From JAJFUV01 sp964384215 (lineage in GTDB: Bacteria > Acidobacteriota > Terriglobia > Bryobacterales > Bryobacteraceae): a DNA stretch of 64,000 nucleotides. This document shows positions 17,239 through 25,666 of the stretch, one piece after another. Where the stretch lies: positions 1-64,000 of the forward strand of contig CAYLLB010000016.1 of assembly GCA_964384215.1 (NCBI GenBank), read 5' to 3'. Each line of letters begins with the position of its first letter. Within the stretch, counting starts at the first letter, position 1. Under the pieces are notes generated by a model. That model had not been told where the DNA came from. It saw only the letters and a program-made list of their open reading frames with translations, and ran no database searches. The position numbers were made by a program, and so were the translations under genes.

Positions 17239-17970
17239 TCACTTGACGACGTTGCGGCCCCACTGAATGGCCGGGCCGACGGAGAATCTAACCGACCAAC
17301 GACCTTCCTTAAGAACATCGTTGAAAAGGTGGTCCCAAGCCAGGTCCGCCTGCGTGCGCAGCGCGAAGTGCTTGGTGAGGTTGAAATCCATGCCGCCGCC
17401 GAATCCATAGAAGCCGGTCCAGTCGCGCTTGGTTCCGGAAGGCGCCAACTGGGCCACGATCGCCTTCGCTATCGGGTCGTTTGGCCGCGGGTACGCGCGT
17501 TCATAAATAGCTCCCATGGAGGGGCGAATAAACAGGGTGATGGCCTTCCACCGGCGGTAGGCGAGCTGAGGGCCGACGGCGAAAGTCTGCGTCCTCGAAT
17601 CCACCGGGACGGAGAGGCTATAGTTCGACGGGATCTTACCGGCTCCCGCGAGCATGCTCAATTGCGCGGCGACCCTTTCCCGGGACTCATCCGGCAACAG
17701 ATCCGGCGTGAGTGTCAGATTACCCTTGGTGTAGCTGTAATCAAGGCCCAGGGAATACCAGGCTGTCCGCCGCATGCCGAACTGCAGCTGTACGCCTTGG
17801 TCGAAAAGGCTCACTTTCGGGCTGTTAAGAAATGCATAGCCTGCGAATACGTCCCAGCGGCCTACGTAGGTCTGCTGGCCGAACGCCGGCATAGACATAA
17901 AGAGTAAGAAAAACAACACCACGGCGCACGCGGCACGCGAGCCGCGGCTGATGGCGGATCGAAGGCACAT
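17239..17970 (-). CDS. Outer-membrane beta-barrel protein
   Basis: A protein of 243 residues. The ATG at 17970 is chosen over the one at 17988 because AGGAGG lies 5 nt upstream of it. A signal peptide (AACAVVLFFLLFMSMPAFGQ) is followed by alternating-hydrophobicity strands typical of an 8-stranded OmpA/OmpW-like barrel (RWDVFAGYAFLNSP, WYSLGLDYSY, TFAVGPQLAYR, FYGFGGGMDFN, RFSVGPAIQWG). It may be a small porin or structural protein. It has no genetic linkage that predicts a substrate. Confidence 0.78.
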   Translation of the reverse strand: MCLRSAISRGSRAACAVVLFFLLFMSMPAFGQQTYVGRWDVFAGYAFLNSPKVSLFDQGVQLQFGMRRTAWYSLGLDYSYTKGNLTLTPDLLPDESRERVAAQLSMLAGAGKIPSNYSLSVPVDSRTQTFAVGPQLAYRRWKAITLFIRPSMGAIYERAYPRPNDPIAKAIVAQLAPSGTKRDWTGFYGFGGGMDFNLTKHFALRTQADLAWDHLFNDVLKEGRWSVRFSVGPAIQWGRNVVK

Positions 17971-18180
17971 CACGACCTCCTGAAGCAAATTCCGTCCTCA
18001 CGCCTATAGACTGCGATGAAGATTCTTCGAAAGGCTCCCGCGGATCGTCCGAAGCAGAATTCGTATAAGCCTTGCTCAGACTGCAAGGTGACGTCGCTTC
18101 TCGCTGCCCGGGGGGCAAATCGGGCGAGCCTTCATACTACCATTGAGAGCATCGTAAGGTGAACACCGGCCCCATGAATT

Positions 18181-19719
18181 TCACCGGATAATCGCCGAAG
18201 CGGGAACCTCGGCTCCGGCCGACACCGGCTTGGCGTCACGTGAGAACCCTTCGCCGACTCGAATCTCGCGGCTTCGCTCTCCGGTGACCTGCACAAGCAG
18301 CTTTGCGCCGGAAGGCGGCTTGGCGCCACGCACGAAAGCTCCGTTCGTGTTGTGCAGGCGGATGAGGGGCGCATCGCCGGCGGCGACGTCGGTCTGGAAA
18401 GCATCGAGGTACAACTCGCTGACGTCGTCAAAGACCATGGCGGGGCGCGCATCCGTCTCATCCCAATGGCTTTGCACATTCCGCATGGTGAGGCCTTCTA
18501 TGTGGCGTGCATAGAATCCGTAGGCGGGGAGAACTCCGAACATCCATGCCTCGGGGTACTTTTCCGGCAGTTCCGGCACATCGAGACTTACGGCCATCCG
18601 TTCTCCACCCTTCATGGAGACACGGATGTTGTCCAGGCTGACGCGCCGTACCGGGTGGCCCGGCAAGCCGGTGATGGAACTGGTGATGAGGGACCCGGTG
18701 GCCACCACGTTGGAGATGGACACGTTTTGCAGGACTCCGGGGCGCGGTTCCGCCATGCCACGCCCGCGGTTGCCCAAACGGATGAAAATGGGCGTCCCGA
18801 CATCGCGCATGGTGAGGTTCGACGCCACCAGGCCGTCCAGCGCGCCTCCGTCCACGGACTCGATGGCGACGCCGGAAATCGGGGCGCGGAAGGCACCCGG
18901 CAGCTTGAACATCACGCAGTTGGTGATGGCGATGTTCTTGAAGCCTGCCGTGCTCTCGGTGCCTAGCTTGAAGCAGTTCGACGTGCTGGTCATCACGCAG
19001 TTGGTCACAGTGATGTTTTCCGACGGCAGCACCGGCGCGCCGGGTCGGGCCACGGTCTTGATGACAATCGCGTCGTCCCCGCCTTCGATATAGCAGTCCG
19101 AAATGCGCACGTTGCGGCTCGAATCGACGTCGATGCCGTCGGTGTTCGGCCCGCGCAAGTGACTGATCAGAGAAACCGAGCGGATAACCACCCCGTCCGA
19201 GCGCAGCGGGTGGATTCCCCAGCCTGGCGTATTACGGATGCTGAGATCCTGAATGCGGATCTCACGGCTCTCCACGATTTCGATCATCGGCGACGGCCGG
19301 GGCCGGAGTCCCAGAAAGTACGGGTGGTCGGATCGATCTTTCCAGAAAGCGTCGCCGTTGCCGTTGATGCGTCCTCCGCCGTCTATGGCCAGGTTCTCGA
19401 CGTTCTTCGCGTAGATCAGGTGCGGCGGAGCGTAATCCTCCATGCGCCGGCTGCCCCAGAGCGTCGCGCCAGGAGAAATGCGCAGCGTCATGTTGCTCGC
19501 AAGCACGATGGTTCCGGTAAGAAAGTTGCCCGCGGGCAGCAGCACCACACCGCCGCCGGCTTTGGAGCAGGCATCGACGGCCTTCTGGATCGCCGTTGCG
19601 TCGTTGGTGAGGCCGTCGCCTTTCGCTCCGAACTCCATGACATTGAATACCGCTCCGCCTTCCGCTCCCAGGCAGGACCAGGCGATAAACGTGACGAGAA
19701 AAACGATTCTTGTCCTCAT
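18181..19719 (-). CDS. Glycoside hydrolase family 28 (polygalacturonase-like), exported
   Basis: A 512-residue paralogue of the GH28 at 5116-6606. It has a signal peptide (TRIVFLVTFIAWSCLGAEG) and a parallel beta-helix. The active-site elements N-T-D-G-I-D-V-D and G-G-D-D-A-I-V-I-K are canonical, and SNCFKLGTES and HIEGLTMRNVQ repeats share layout with the first copy. It probably cleaves galacturonan or a related polymer outside the cytoplasm. It stands alone on the strand. A TAGGAT hexamer ends 9 nt before the ATG and no ribosome binding site is visible. Confidence 0.92.
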   Translation of the reverse strand: MRTRIVFLVTFIAWSCLGAEGGAVFNVMEFGAKGDGLTNDATAIQKAVDACSKAGGGVVLLPAGNFLTGTIVLASNMTLRISPGATLWGSRRMEDYAPPHLIYAKNVENLAIDGGGRINGNGDAFWKDRSDHPYFLGLRPRPSPMIEIVESREIRIQDLSIRNTPGWGIHPLRSDGVVIRSVSLISHLRGPNTDGIDVDSSRNVRISDCYIEGGDDAIVIKTVARPGAPVLPSENITVTNCVMTSTSNCFKLGTESTAGFKNIAITNCVMFKLPGAFRAPISGVAIESVDGGALDGLVASNLTMRDVGTPIFIRLGNRGRGMAEPRPGVLQNVSISNVVATGSLITSSITGLPGHPVRRVSLDNIRVSMKGGERMAVSLDVPELPEKYPEAWMFGVLPAYGFYARHIEGLTMRNVQSHWDETDARPAMVFDDVSELYLDAFQTDVAAGDAPLIRLHNTNGAFVRGAKPPSGAKLLVQVTGERSREIRVGEGFSRDAKPVSAGAEVPASAIIR

Positions 19720-19780
19720 GAGGTCTTCATCCTACATCAATGCCGGCCGGGCGTCATGGGATTCAGGCGCGGTTTTCCGG

Positions 19781-19819
19781 CACGCAGGAATTGCATAGCC
19801 AGGGTGCACATCCTGCGTG
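19781..19819. repeat. 9-bp perfect inverted repeat between divergent genes
   Basis: CACGCAGGA (19781-19789) and TCCTGCGTG (19811-19819) flank a 21-nt spacer. They lie in the 235-bp region between the GH28 start (19719) and the small exported protein start (19955). The symmetry suggests a dimeric regulator site or an RNA hairpin. No T-tract follows. Confidence 0.4.
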
Positions 19820-19954
19820 GCAACACTGAGGATCGTGTTGGCACCGAAGGAGATTGGTGCTGGATCCTAATGGCGACAAAAGTGTAATGGAAGATGGTGG
19901 CGGCCTAAACACATCCGCCGCGGAAGACGTAAGCTGTATCTGGAGAGAAACACA

Positions 19955-20359
19955 ATGAGGGATTTTCTCCTAGTTGCTCTGCTGGCCTCGCCAGCGCTAT
20001 GGGCTGGCGATGACGTGAAGCCGCCTGTTGCCAACAGCTCCGTAGTGGAGGTGCGCGGAACCATTGCAAAAGTGCAGACCGCGAGGGGGCAGGGGATGCC
20101 GTACCTGGAAGTCAACACGGCGAACGGCACGGTGAAGCTCTATCTGGGGTCGATGCGCTACCTGATGCAGGAGAATTTTCTGCCGAAGGCGGGCGAGGCC
20201 CTGGAAGCCAAGGGCTATAAGGCAAGCGACGGCGTAGTAGCAATTCGAGTGGAACTCCCGGCGTCGAAAAAGGTGTTAAAACTAAGAGACGAGAATGGCT
20301 GGCCGCTCTGGAGGGGAGGACGCTGGCGAGGCGGACGCTCGATTCCAGAGCCGAGATAA
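19955..20359 (+). CDS. Small exported protein, possibly OB-fold-like
   Basis: A protein of 134 residues with a short signal peptide (FLLVALLASPALWA) and a GGAGAG ribosome binding site 7-8 nt before the ATG. The mature part is a compact beta-rich domain (VVEVRGTIAKVQT, YLEVNTANGTVKLYLG, GEALEAKGYKASDGVVAIRVEL) whose spacing suggests a small OB-like barrel; this is inference. The tail is Arg/Gly/Trp rich. It precedes the sensor kinase gene by 40 nt on the same strand, so the two may be co-transcribed. Family not recognised. Confidence 0.7.
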   Translation: MRDFLLVALLASPALWAGDDVKPPVANSSVVEVRGTIAKVQTARGQGMPYLEVNTANGTVKLYLGSMRYLMQENFLPKAGEALEAKGYKASDGVVAIRVELPASKKVLKLRDENGWPLWRGGRWRGGRSIPEPR

Positions 20360-20399
20360 GAGGCCAGTTGTTGCCGGTACCAATGTGGCGCCGCACATA

Positions 20400-21506
20400 A
20401 TGTTTGCGATCCCCTCCAGATTGATCTGGCGCGGTGTGGCCGGCCTGCTACTGGTCCTGCCGCTTATTCTGTTTTTCAACGCCCTGGTGATGCTGCGGGA
20501 ACTAGAACAGGCGCGCGGAGCCTTCCTGCGGAGCAAAGCCGCGGACGTCGCGGCGCAGTTGGAGCAGTTCCCGGAAGAGCAGATCCTGGAGCAGGAACCC
20601 GCGCTATTGGACTTACGGACGTTCGGTTCGGAGGACGCCGAAGTGGAACCTTCGATCCGGCCATTGCTGGACGGGCGGGAGTTGTTCCGGCTCAAGGAGG
20701 ATGGCCGGGAGCGGTTTCGCGCCTGGATACCCTATCATGCCGGCGACAGCACACGCGTGGCGCGCCTGGATCTGAATCCGGAGGCGGCCGACTTTCTCAC
20801 GGCCAGGCCGCGCCGGAATCTATACCTGTCCATGGCCATGGTAGCCGCGATGAGTCTATTGATGGTGTATGCGGTGTGGGCCAGGGAGAAACAGGCGCGG
20901 TTGGCGCGGCTTGCCGAACTGGGGCAGATGTCGGCCGTGTTAGCGCATGAAGTCCGAAATCCCCTGGGGGCTTTGAAAGGCTTCCTCCAACTGGCGCGGG
21001 AGCGATGCACGTCCGACACGCGAAGCTGGCTGGACACGTCGCTCGAACAGGTCGGCAGGTTGGAGTTGTTGATGAGGGACTTGCTCTCTTATGCGCGGTT
21101 GCCTCAGCCGAAGTTCCGAGAAATCGGGTGGCGCGAGATGGAGGCGCGCTTACGACCGTACGCGCCGGGTGCGCATTTCGGCAGCGCGGATTTCCGGATG
21201 AGGACCGACCCGGATATGTTGGAGCAGGCGCTCGTGAACCTGTTGCGCAACGCCGTGGAGGCAGGCACCGAAGTCCGCGTGGAAGCTTGGCCGGGTTGCT
21301 TTCGTGTGACCGACAATGGCCCCGGCTTGCCCGAGGAGATCCGGCGGAAGCTCTTTCAACCGTTCGTGACGACAAAAGCGCAGGGCACGGGGCTGGGGCT
21401 GGCGATCGTCCACAATCTGACGCAAGCGCTCGGTGCGAAAGTGGTATTGAGTGATGCCCTCCCTTCGGGCACATGCGCGGAGATCCGATGGAACGCGAAG
21501 AAGTGA
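20400..21506 (+). CDS. Sensor histidine kinase (NtrB-like)
   Basis: A 368-residue membrane kinase. It has a transmembrane helix at about 10-31, an extracytoplasmic segment of about 105 residues, a second helix at about 142-160, then HisKA and HATPase domains. The phospho-acceptor is His183 in LAHEVRNPLG. The N box is NLLRNAVEAG, the G1 box DNGPGLPEE and the G2 box GTGLGLAI. The ATG at 20400 is preferred to the upstream ATG at 20295, which lies inside the preceding gene. It partners with the sigma54-dependent regulator that starts inside its 3' end. The input signal is unknown. Confidence 0.92.
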   Translation: MFAIPSRLIWRGVAGLLLVLPLILFFNALVMLRELEQARGAFLRSKAADVAAQLEQFPEEQILEQEPALLDLRTFGSEDAEVEPSIRPLLDGRELFRLKEDGRERFRAWIPYHAGDSTRVARLDLNPEAADFLTARPRRNLYLSMAMVAAMSLLMVYAVWAREKQARLARLAELGQMSAVLAHEVRNPLGALKGFLQLARERCTSDTRSWLDTSLEQVGRLELLMRDLLSYARLPQPKFREIGWREMEARLRPYAPGAHFGSADFRMRTDPDMLEQALVNLLRNAVEAGTEVRVEAWPGCFRVTDNGPGLPEEIRRKLFQPFVTTKAQGTGLGLAIVHNLTQALGAKVVLSDALPSGTCAEIRWNAKK

Positions 21507-22846
21507 AACCCATTTTGGTGGTGGACGACGACCCCGGCTTTCGTCAGTTGCTGGAAGCGATACTGGCCGGCGAAGGCTTTGCAGTGGAGACGGCGGCAAA
21601 CGTGGGCGACGCCCGGCGGCTGTGCGGGGCCAAGACCTACTCCCTCGTGATTTCAGACTTGAAACTCCCCGATGGCGACGGTTTGGATGTCCAGAAGTGG
21701 TTCCGTCAGAATGCGCCGGATACGCCATTTGTCCTGATCACGGGCTTTGGGACGGTGTCCACAGCGGTGGATGCCATGAAGCGCGGCGCGCTGGATTACC
21801 TGGAAAAGCCGCTGCGGAGCCCCGATGAGTTGCGCAGGCTGGTACGCCGGGCCCTGGCGCTCAACACCCAGAAACCGGAACCCGCGCAGGCGCAGCCCGA
21901 GACGTCCCCGCCGGAAACCGGCGTGTGCGGCGACATGGTGGTGCGTGATCAGCGCATGCTGCACATTCTGGAGTTACTGCAAAAAGTGGCCCCGACACCT
22001 GCGACAGTACTGCTGCTGGGGGAAAGCGGCGTGGGCAAGGAAGTGATTGCGCGCTGCCTGCACGGCCACAGCCGCCGGGCTTCAAAGCCGTTCGTGGCGG
22101 TGAACTGCGCGGCTTTGGCGCCCACTCTCGTCGAAAGCGCGCTGTTCGGACATGAACGGGGTGCGTTCACCGGGGCGGTGGACCGGCAAACCGGAGTGTT
22201 CGAGAGAGCCGACGGAGGCACCCTGTTCCTGGACGAGATCGGCGACCTGGATGCAGCGTTGCAGGCGAAGCTGTTGCGAGTGTTGCAGGAACGGACGTTC
22301 GAGCGTGTGGGTGGCAGCAAAGCTGTGGAAGTGGACGTGCGGGTCATCGCGGCAACCAACCAGGATCTTTCGCGGGCGGTCCAGGAAGGGCGGTTCCGCT
22401 CGGACCTGTATTTCCGTCTCAGTACTTTTCCCATCGAAATCCCGCCATTAAGGGAGAGACCGGCCGATATCGACGCGCTGGCCGAGTTTTTCCTAGGCAG
22501 GGCAGCGCAACGGTTTGAGAAGCCGCAACTGCGGTTGAGCGACGAGGCGCGGTACGCGTTGCGTGCGCATCCCTGGCCGGGCAATGTTCGCGAGTTGGAG
22601 AATGCCATCGAGCGGGCGGCCATCGTGGCGGACGGTGTGGTTCTTCCGGAACACTTTCCGTTTGGCGGACAGAGCAGAGCCGGGCAAGTGACATCCGCCG
22701 GGCCACTGAGCATGCGGGAACTGGAGCGGCGGGCCATCGAGGACGCGCTGAAAAGGCACGGCGGAAACCGAACCCACGCGGCGCGGGAGTTGGGGATTAG
22801 TCTGCGGACGCTTCAGTACCGGCTGAAGGAGTATGGCCTCGGTTAG
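21488..22846 (+). CDS. Sigma54-dependent response regulator (NtrC/AtoC family)
   Basis: A protein of 452 residues. The receiver domain (about 1-120) has the acidic DDD pocket and phospho-Asp57 in VISDLKLPDGDG. The AAA+ domain (about 140-380) has Walker A GESGVGKE, the sigma54-contact loop GAFTGA, Walker B GTLFLDEIGD and the PWPGNVRELEN motif. The C-terminal Fis-type helix-turn-helix reads GNRTHAARELGISLRTLQYRL. The ATG at 21488 has GGAG about 7 nt upstream; the in-frame ATG at 21473 is the alternative. It overlaps the kinase gene by 19 nt, so the two are coupled. I found no -24/-12 promoter in the window by eye, so its targets are unknown. Confidence 0.94.
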   Translation: MEREEVKPILVVDDDPGFRQLLEAILAGEGFAVETAANVGDARRLCGAKTYSLVISDLKLPDGDGLDVQKWFRQNAPDTPFVLITGFGTVSTAVDAMKRGALDYLEKPLRSPDELRRLVRRALALNTQKPEPAQAQPETSPPETGVCGDMVVRDQRMLHILELLQKVAPTPATVLLLGESGVGKEVIARCLHGHSRRASKPFVAVNCAALAPTLVESALFGHERGAFTGAVDRQTGVFERADGGTLFLDEIGDLDAALQAKLLRVLQERTFERVGGSKAVEVDVRVIAATNQDLSRAVQEGRFRSDLYFRLSTFPIEIPPLRERPADIDALAEFFLGRAAQRFEKPQLRLSDEARYALRAHPWPGNVRELENAIERAAIVADGVVLPEHFPFGGQSRAGQVTSAGPLSMRELERRAIEDALKRHGGNRTHAARELGISLRTLQYRLKEYGLG

Positions 22847-22885
22847 GCATCCGAGGTGCGAGTGACCTTACTCTGCCGCGCGGAG

Positions 22886-22915
22886 TTGCGCGAGGCCCCG
22901 CCGCGCCGTCATAAT
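22886..22915 (+). promoter_or_regulatory. Candidate sigma70-type promoter for gdhA
   Basis: TTGCGC (22886-22891), an 18-nt spacer and CATAAT (22910-22915) lie about 65 nt upstream of the gdhA start. Matches are moderate and the call is by eye. Confidence 0.35.
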
Positions 22916-22979
22916 CAGAAACTCATTCCCGGATTGTTGAACACCGCCCAAACCATACCATGAGAAAAGGAGAGAGAAG

Positions 22980-24245
22980 TTGGAAGTCAACGTAGAAGCA
23001 CAGAGTTGCAATCCCTATCAACAGGCATTACAGAATTTCAAGGCCGCTGCGGACGTTCTTGGCCTGGATGAAGACGTCCGGGCACAGATCCGCGAACCTG
23101 AGCGCGTGCTGATTGTCAGCCTGCCCATTCGGATGGACAATGGGCACGTCCGTTGTTTCACAGGCTATCGCGTACAACACAACACCTCGCGCGGACCAGC
23201 GAAAGGGGGAATCCGTTTCCATCCTCAGGTCACTCTGGACGAAGTGAAAGCCCTGTCCACATGGATGACATGGAAGTGCGCCGTGGTGAACATCCCATAC
23301 GGCGGGGGCAAGGGCGGCGTCACGTGTAACCCCAAAGAGATGTCCATCGGCGAGATTGAACGCCTGACGCGGCGCTACACGCATGCCATCCTGCCCATCA
23401 TCGGACCGGGGCAAGACATTCCCGCCCCCGACGTCTACACCAACTCCCAGATCATGGCCTGGATCATGGACACCTACAGCATGACCCGGGGCTACCTGGT
23501 AACGGGCGTAGTCACCGGTAAACCGATCGGCCTGGGTGGCTCGCTGGGGCGCAATGAGGCGACGGGACGGGGCGTTTTCAACACCATTGAGTGCGCCGCC
23601 ACACACCTGAGGATGTCACTCAAGGAAGCCAAGGTAGTGGTTCAGGGGTTCGGCAACGCCGGTTCGGTAACGGCTCACCTGCTGGATGGCGCGCAGAGCG
23701 ATGTCGTGGCGGTCAGCGATTCGCGCGGAGCCATCTACAACGCGGACGGCTTGCACATCCCCAAGCTCATGCTGCACAAGGAGCGGACGGGGAGCGTGGT
23801 CGGTTTCCCGGGATCGGAATCGATTACCCAGGACGAGATGCTCGCTCTACCTTGCGACATCTTGGTCCCGGCGGCGTTGGAGAACATGATCCACGCCGGC
23901 AATGCCGGGTCGATCAAGGCGCGCATCGTGGCGGAGGCGGCGAACGGACCTCTGACTCCGGAAGCGGACGCCATCCTGGACGAGAAAGGTGTGTTCGTGA
24001 TCCCCGACATTCTGTGCAACGCGGGCGGCGTCACCGTGTCGTACTTCGAGTGGGTACAAAACGAGCAGCATCTAATGTGGGACTTGCAGGAGGTCAACAG
24101 CCGCCTGGAGAAAGTGATGTGCAAGGCCTTCGCGGAAGTGCTGGAAATCAAGCTCGATCGCCGGGTGAGCATGCGCACGGCCGCCAACATCCTGGCTATC
24201 CGGCGCGTTGTGGAGGCCACCAAGCTGCGCGGAATCTATCCGTAG
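22980..24245 (+). CDS. gdhA: Glutamate dehydrogenase (Glu/Leu/Phe/Val dehydrogenase family)
   Basis: A 421-residue enzyme that interconverts glutamate and 2-oxoglutarate plus ammonia. The substrate-binding lysine segments GPAKGGIRFHP and PYGGGKGGV are intact. The dinucleotide-binding glycine motif is in VVQGFGNAG, with Asp later in AVSDSRG, which suggests NAD preference. The start is a TTG, since no ATG or GTG is in frame near it; AGGAGAG precedes it by about 7 nt. It follows an NtrB/NtrC-like pair, and a nitrogen link between them is possible but unproven. Confidence 0.95.
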   Translation: MEVNVEAQSCNPYQQALQNFKAAADVLGLDEDVRAQIREPERVLIVSLPIRMDNGHVRCFTGYRVQHNTSRGPAKGGIRFHPQVTLDEVKALSTWMTWKCAVVNIPYGGGKGGVTCNPKEMSIGEIERLTRRYTHAILPIIGPGQDIPAPDVYTNSQIMAWIMDTYSMTRGYLVTGVVTGKPIGLGGSLGRNEATGRGVFNTIECAATHLRMSLKEAKVVVQGFGNAGSVTAHLLDGAQSDVVAVSDSRGAIYNADGLHIPKLMLHKERTGSVVGFPGSESITQDEMLALPCDILVPAALENMIHAGNAGSIKARIVAEAANGPLTPEADAILDEKGVFVIPDILCNAGGVTVSYFEWVQNEQHLMWDLQEVNSRLEKVMCKAFAEVLEIKLDRRVSMRTAANILAIRRVVEATKLRGIYP

Positions 24246-24258
24246 AGCGCAGTCGAAG

Positions 24259-24399
24259 TTACTTCCTGAAGAACCGCAAGATCACGTTCACCACCAACGT
24301 CAACACCACGCTCACCACCAGACAGGTGGTGAGCGGGATGTAGATGGTGGAATGCTTACCCCGGATGACGATGTCGCCTGGAAGCTTCCACCAGTTCAT
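24259..24399 (-). CDS. DUF2905-like small membrane protein, shortened
   Basis: A protein of only 46 residues. The order is MNWWKLPGDIVIRG, then KHSTIYIPLTTC, then a hydrophobic helix of about 18 residues, then a basic tail RFFRK. LPGDI, the polar YIPLTTC turn and the C-terminal helix match the conserved second half of DUF2905 proteins. These are normally about 65-75 residues with an extra N-terminal helix that is missing here. The ATG lies 6 nt after the stop of the isomerase gene, so it is the last gene of the rhamnosidase operon. Function is unknown in the family. Confidence 0.75.
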   Translation of the reverse strand: MNWWKLPGDIVIRGKHSTIYIPLTTCLVVSVVLTLVVNVILRFFRK

Positions 24400-24405
24400 G
24401 ACAGC

Positions 24406-25644
24406 TTAGCCTGCGTACACTCGGCCGCGGCTCTGGCCCACCAGGATCTGGAAGATGCGGTGCGCCACCAGTTCGTGCAGACTCAGCAGCTCGCGGTTGG
24501 CGGCGACGACCTGGTCCACGTCGGTCGGGTCCTTCGCCCCTCCGCCAGCTTTCATGGCGTCGGTGGCTTCCTTGATGATCGGATCCGAGATTACCTCTCC
24601 GGCCATCTCCCACAGCGTGATGAAGCGGTCCACGGCGGTGGGGAAGCTGATCTTCCACACACCGAAATTGCTGGTAGTGCGCGGCGGCTTGAAGTCCAGA
24701 TTGAATGGCCCGTTATAGCCGTGGCTGCGCAGCAGCACCAGCACGTTGAGCCAGTCGAGCGGATTCACAAGGCCTACGGCGATGTCCACGTCGTGCTTCA
24801 ACCGGTAGCCGTCGTTGATGTCGAAGTGCCACAGCTTGCCCGCCATCAGCGCCCTGGCCAGGGCCGCGCGCGGCGCCCCGCCCCACATCAGCTCGTGCAG
24901 GTATTCGGGGTTCAGGCCCACCATCTCCGGATGCGTCAACACGCCGGAGCCGATGAACGCCAGCATCGCATCGGAGGTCGGCAGCAGGATCTCGGCCTGG
25001 GGCTCGAAAGGCTTGGCCTCCATGCAGTGCTTGAGCGTTGGACGCTTGCGCTTGGCAGCGATCTCGATGTCGATTTCGCAGGCTGCGTTGAGGGCTTCGG
25101 CGTACCACGTCAATGTCTGCGTCTCGTCTATGGCACCCTGGACGTAGTAGCCCAAGTTGCCGGGCCAGTACACGGCGTAACGCGCGCCGAGTTCGTGTCC
25201 AACCTTCACCATGTTTCTCACGCGGAACTTGGCGTACTCGCGCGTTTCCGGTGCTTCGGCCGCGGGGCTGCCGGCCCACACGGCGTGCCAAAACGTCTCG
25301 GTGGTGACCATCGAGCATTCCAGGCCGTTGGCCGCGAGCGCTTTCTTGATCTTTTCGACGATCTCCCACTGGCCGTCCTTGCCGAGCAACTCGGTGGGGA
25401 TCACGTCGCTGTCATGCGTGCACCAGTAGCCCACGCCGACTTCCGCGTAATGCCGGATGACATCCTCGAAGTCCACGGACTCGCGCGTCTTGGCGTAAAA
25501 CAGCGCGTTGCCTTCATAGGAGCCCGCCCATTGCGGTCCGGTGATGAAGTACTTGCGGCGCGTCTCGGGTGAATATGCACCACCGCACGCGCTCATGAGG
25601 CGCTCGACGAGCGCCTGTTGCTGATTTGGAGGTAGGGGATTCAT
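24406..25644 (-). CDS. Class I xylose-isomerase-family sugar isomerase
   Basis: A protein of 412 residues with a TIM barrel. All catalytic positions of XylA are visible: His77 in THDSDVIP, Glu209 and Lys211 in MEAKPFEP, Glu247 and His250 in NPEYLHE, Asp275 in WHFDIND, Asp285/Asp287 in KHDVDIAVG, and Asp317 in LDFKPPR. It is therefore very likely an active two-metal aldose-ketose isomerase. Its place behind two GH106-like rhamnosidase genes suggests rhamnose or a related deoxysugar rather than xylose as substrate; this is inference. The ATG at 25644 is preferred; an in-frame TTG at 25677 overlaps the upstream stop. Confidence 0.88.
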   Translation of the reverse strand: MNPLPPNQQQALVERLMSACGGAYSPETRRKYFITGPQWAGSYEGNALFYAKTRESVDFEDVIRHYAEVGVGYWCTHDSDVIPTELLGKDGQWEIVEKIKKALAANGLECSMVTTETFWHAVWAGSPAAEAPETREYAKFRVRNMVKVGHELGARYAVYWPGNLGYYVQGAIDETQTLTWYAEALNAACEIDIEIAAKRKRPTLKHCMEAKPFEPQAEILLPTSDAMLAFIGSGVLTHPEMVGLNPEYLHELMWGGAPRAALARALMAGKLWHFDINDGYRLKHDVDIAVGLVNPLDWLNVLVLLRSHGYNGPFNLDFKPPRTTSNFGVWKISFPTAVDRFITLWEMAGEVISDPIIKEATDAMKAGGGAKDPTDVDQVVAANRELLSLHELVAHRIFQILVGQSRGRVYAG

Positions 25645-25666
25645 CGGTTCGTCTCTACAGTAATCA

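Noticed and set aside
22847..22979. Possible sigma54 (-24/-12) promoter driving gdhA from the adjacent NtrC-like regulator
   Set aside because: No TGGC-N7-TTGC-like pair was found in the region. Only a moderate sigma70-type candidate is present.
24208..25572. Plus-strand open frame of 454 codons opposite the isomerase
   Set aside because: Antisense shadow. The minus strand encodes a full XylA-family protein with all catalytic residues.
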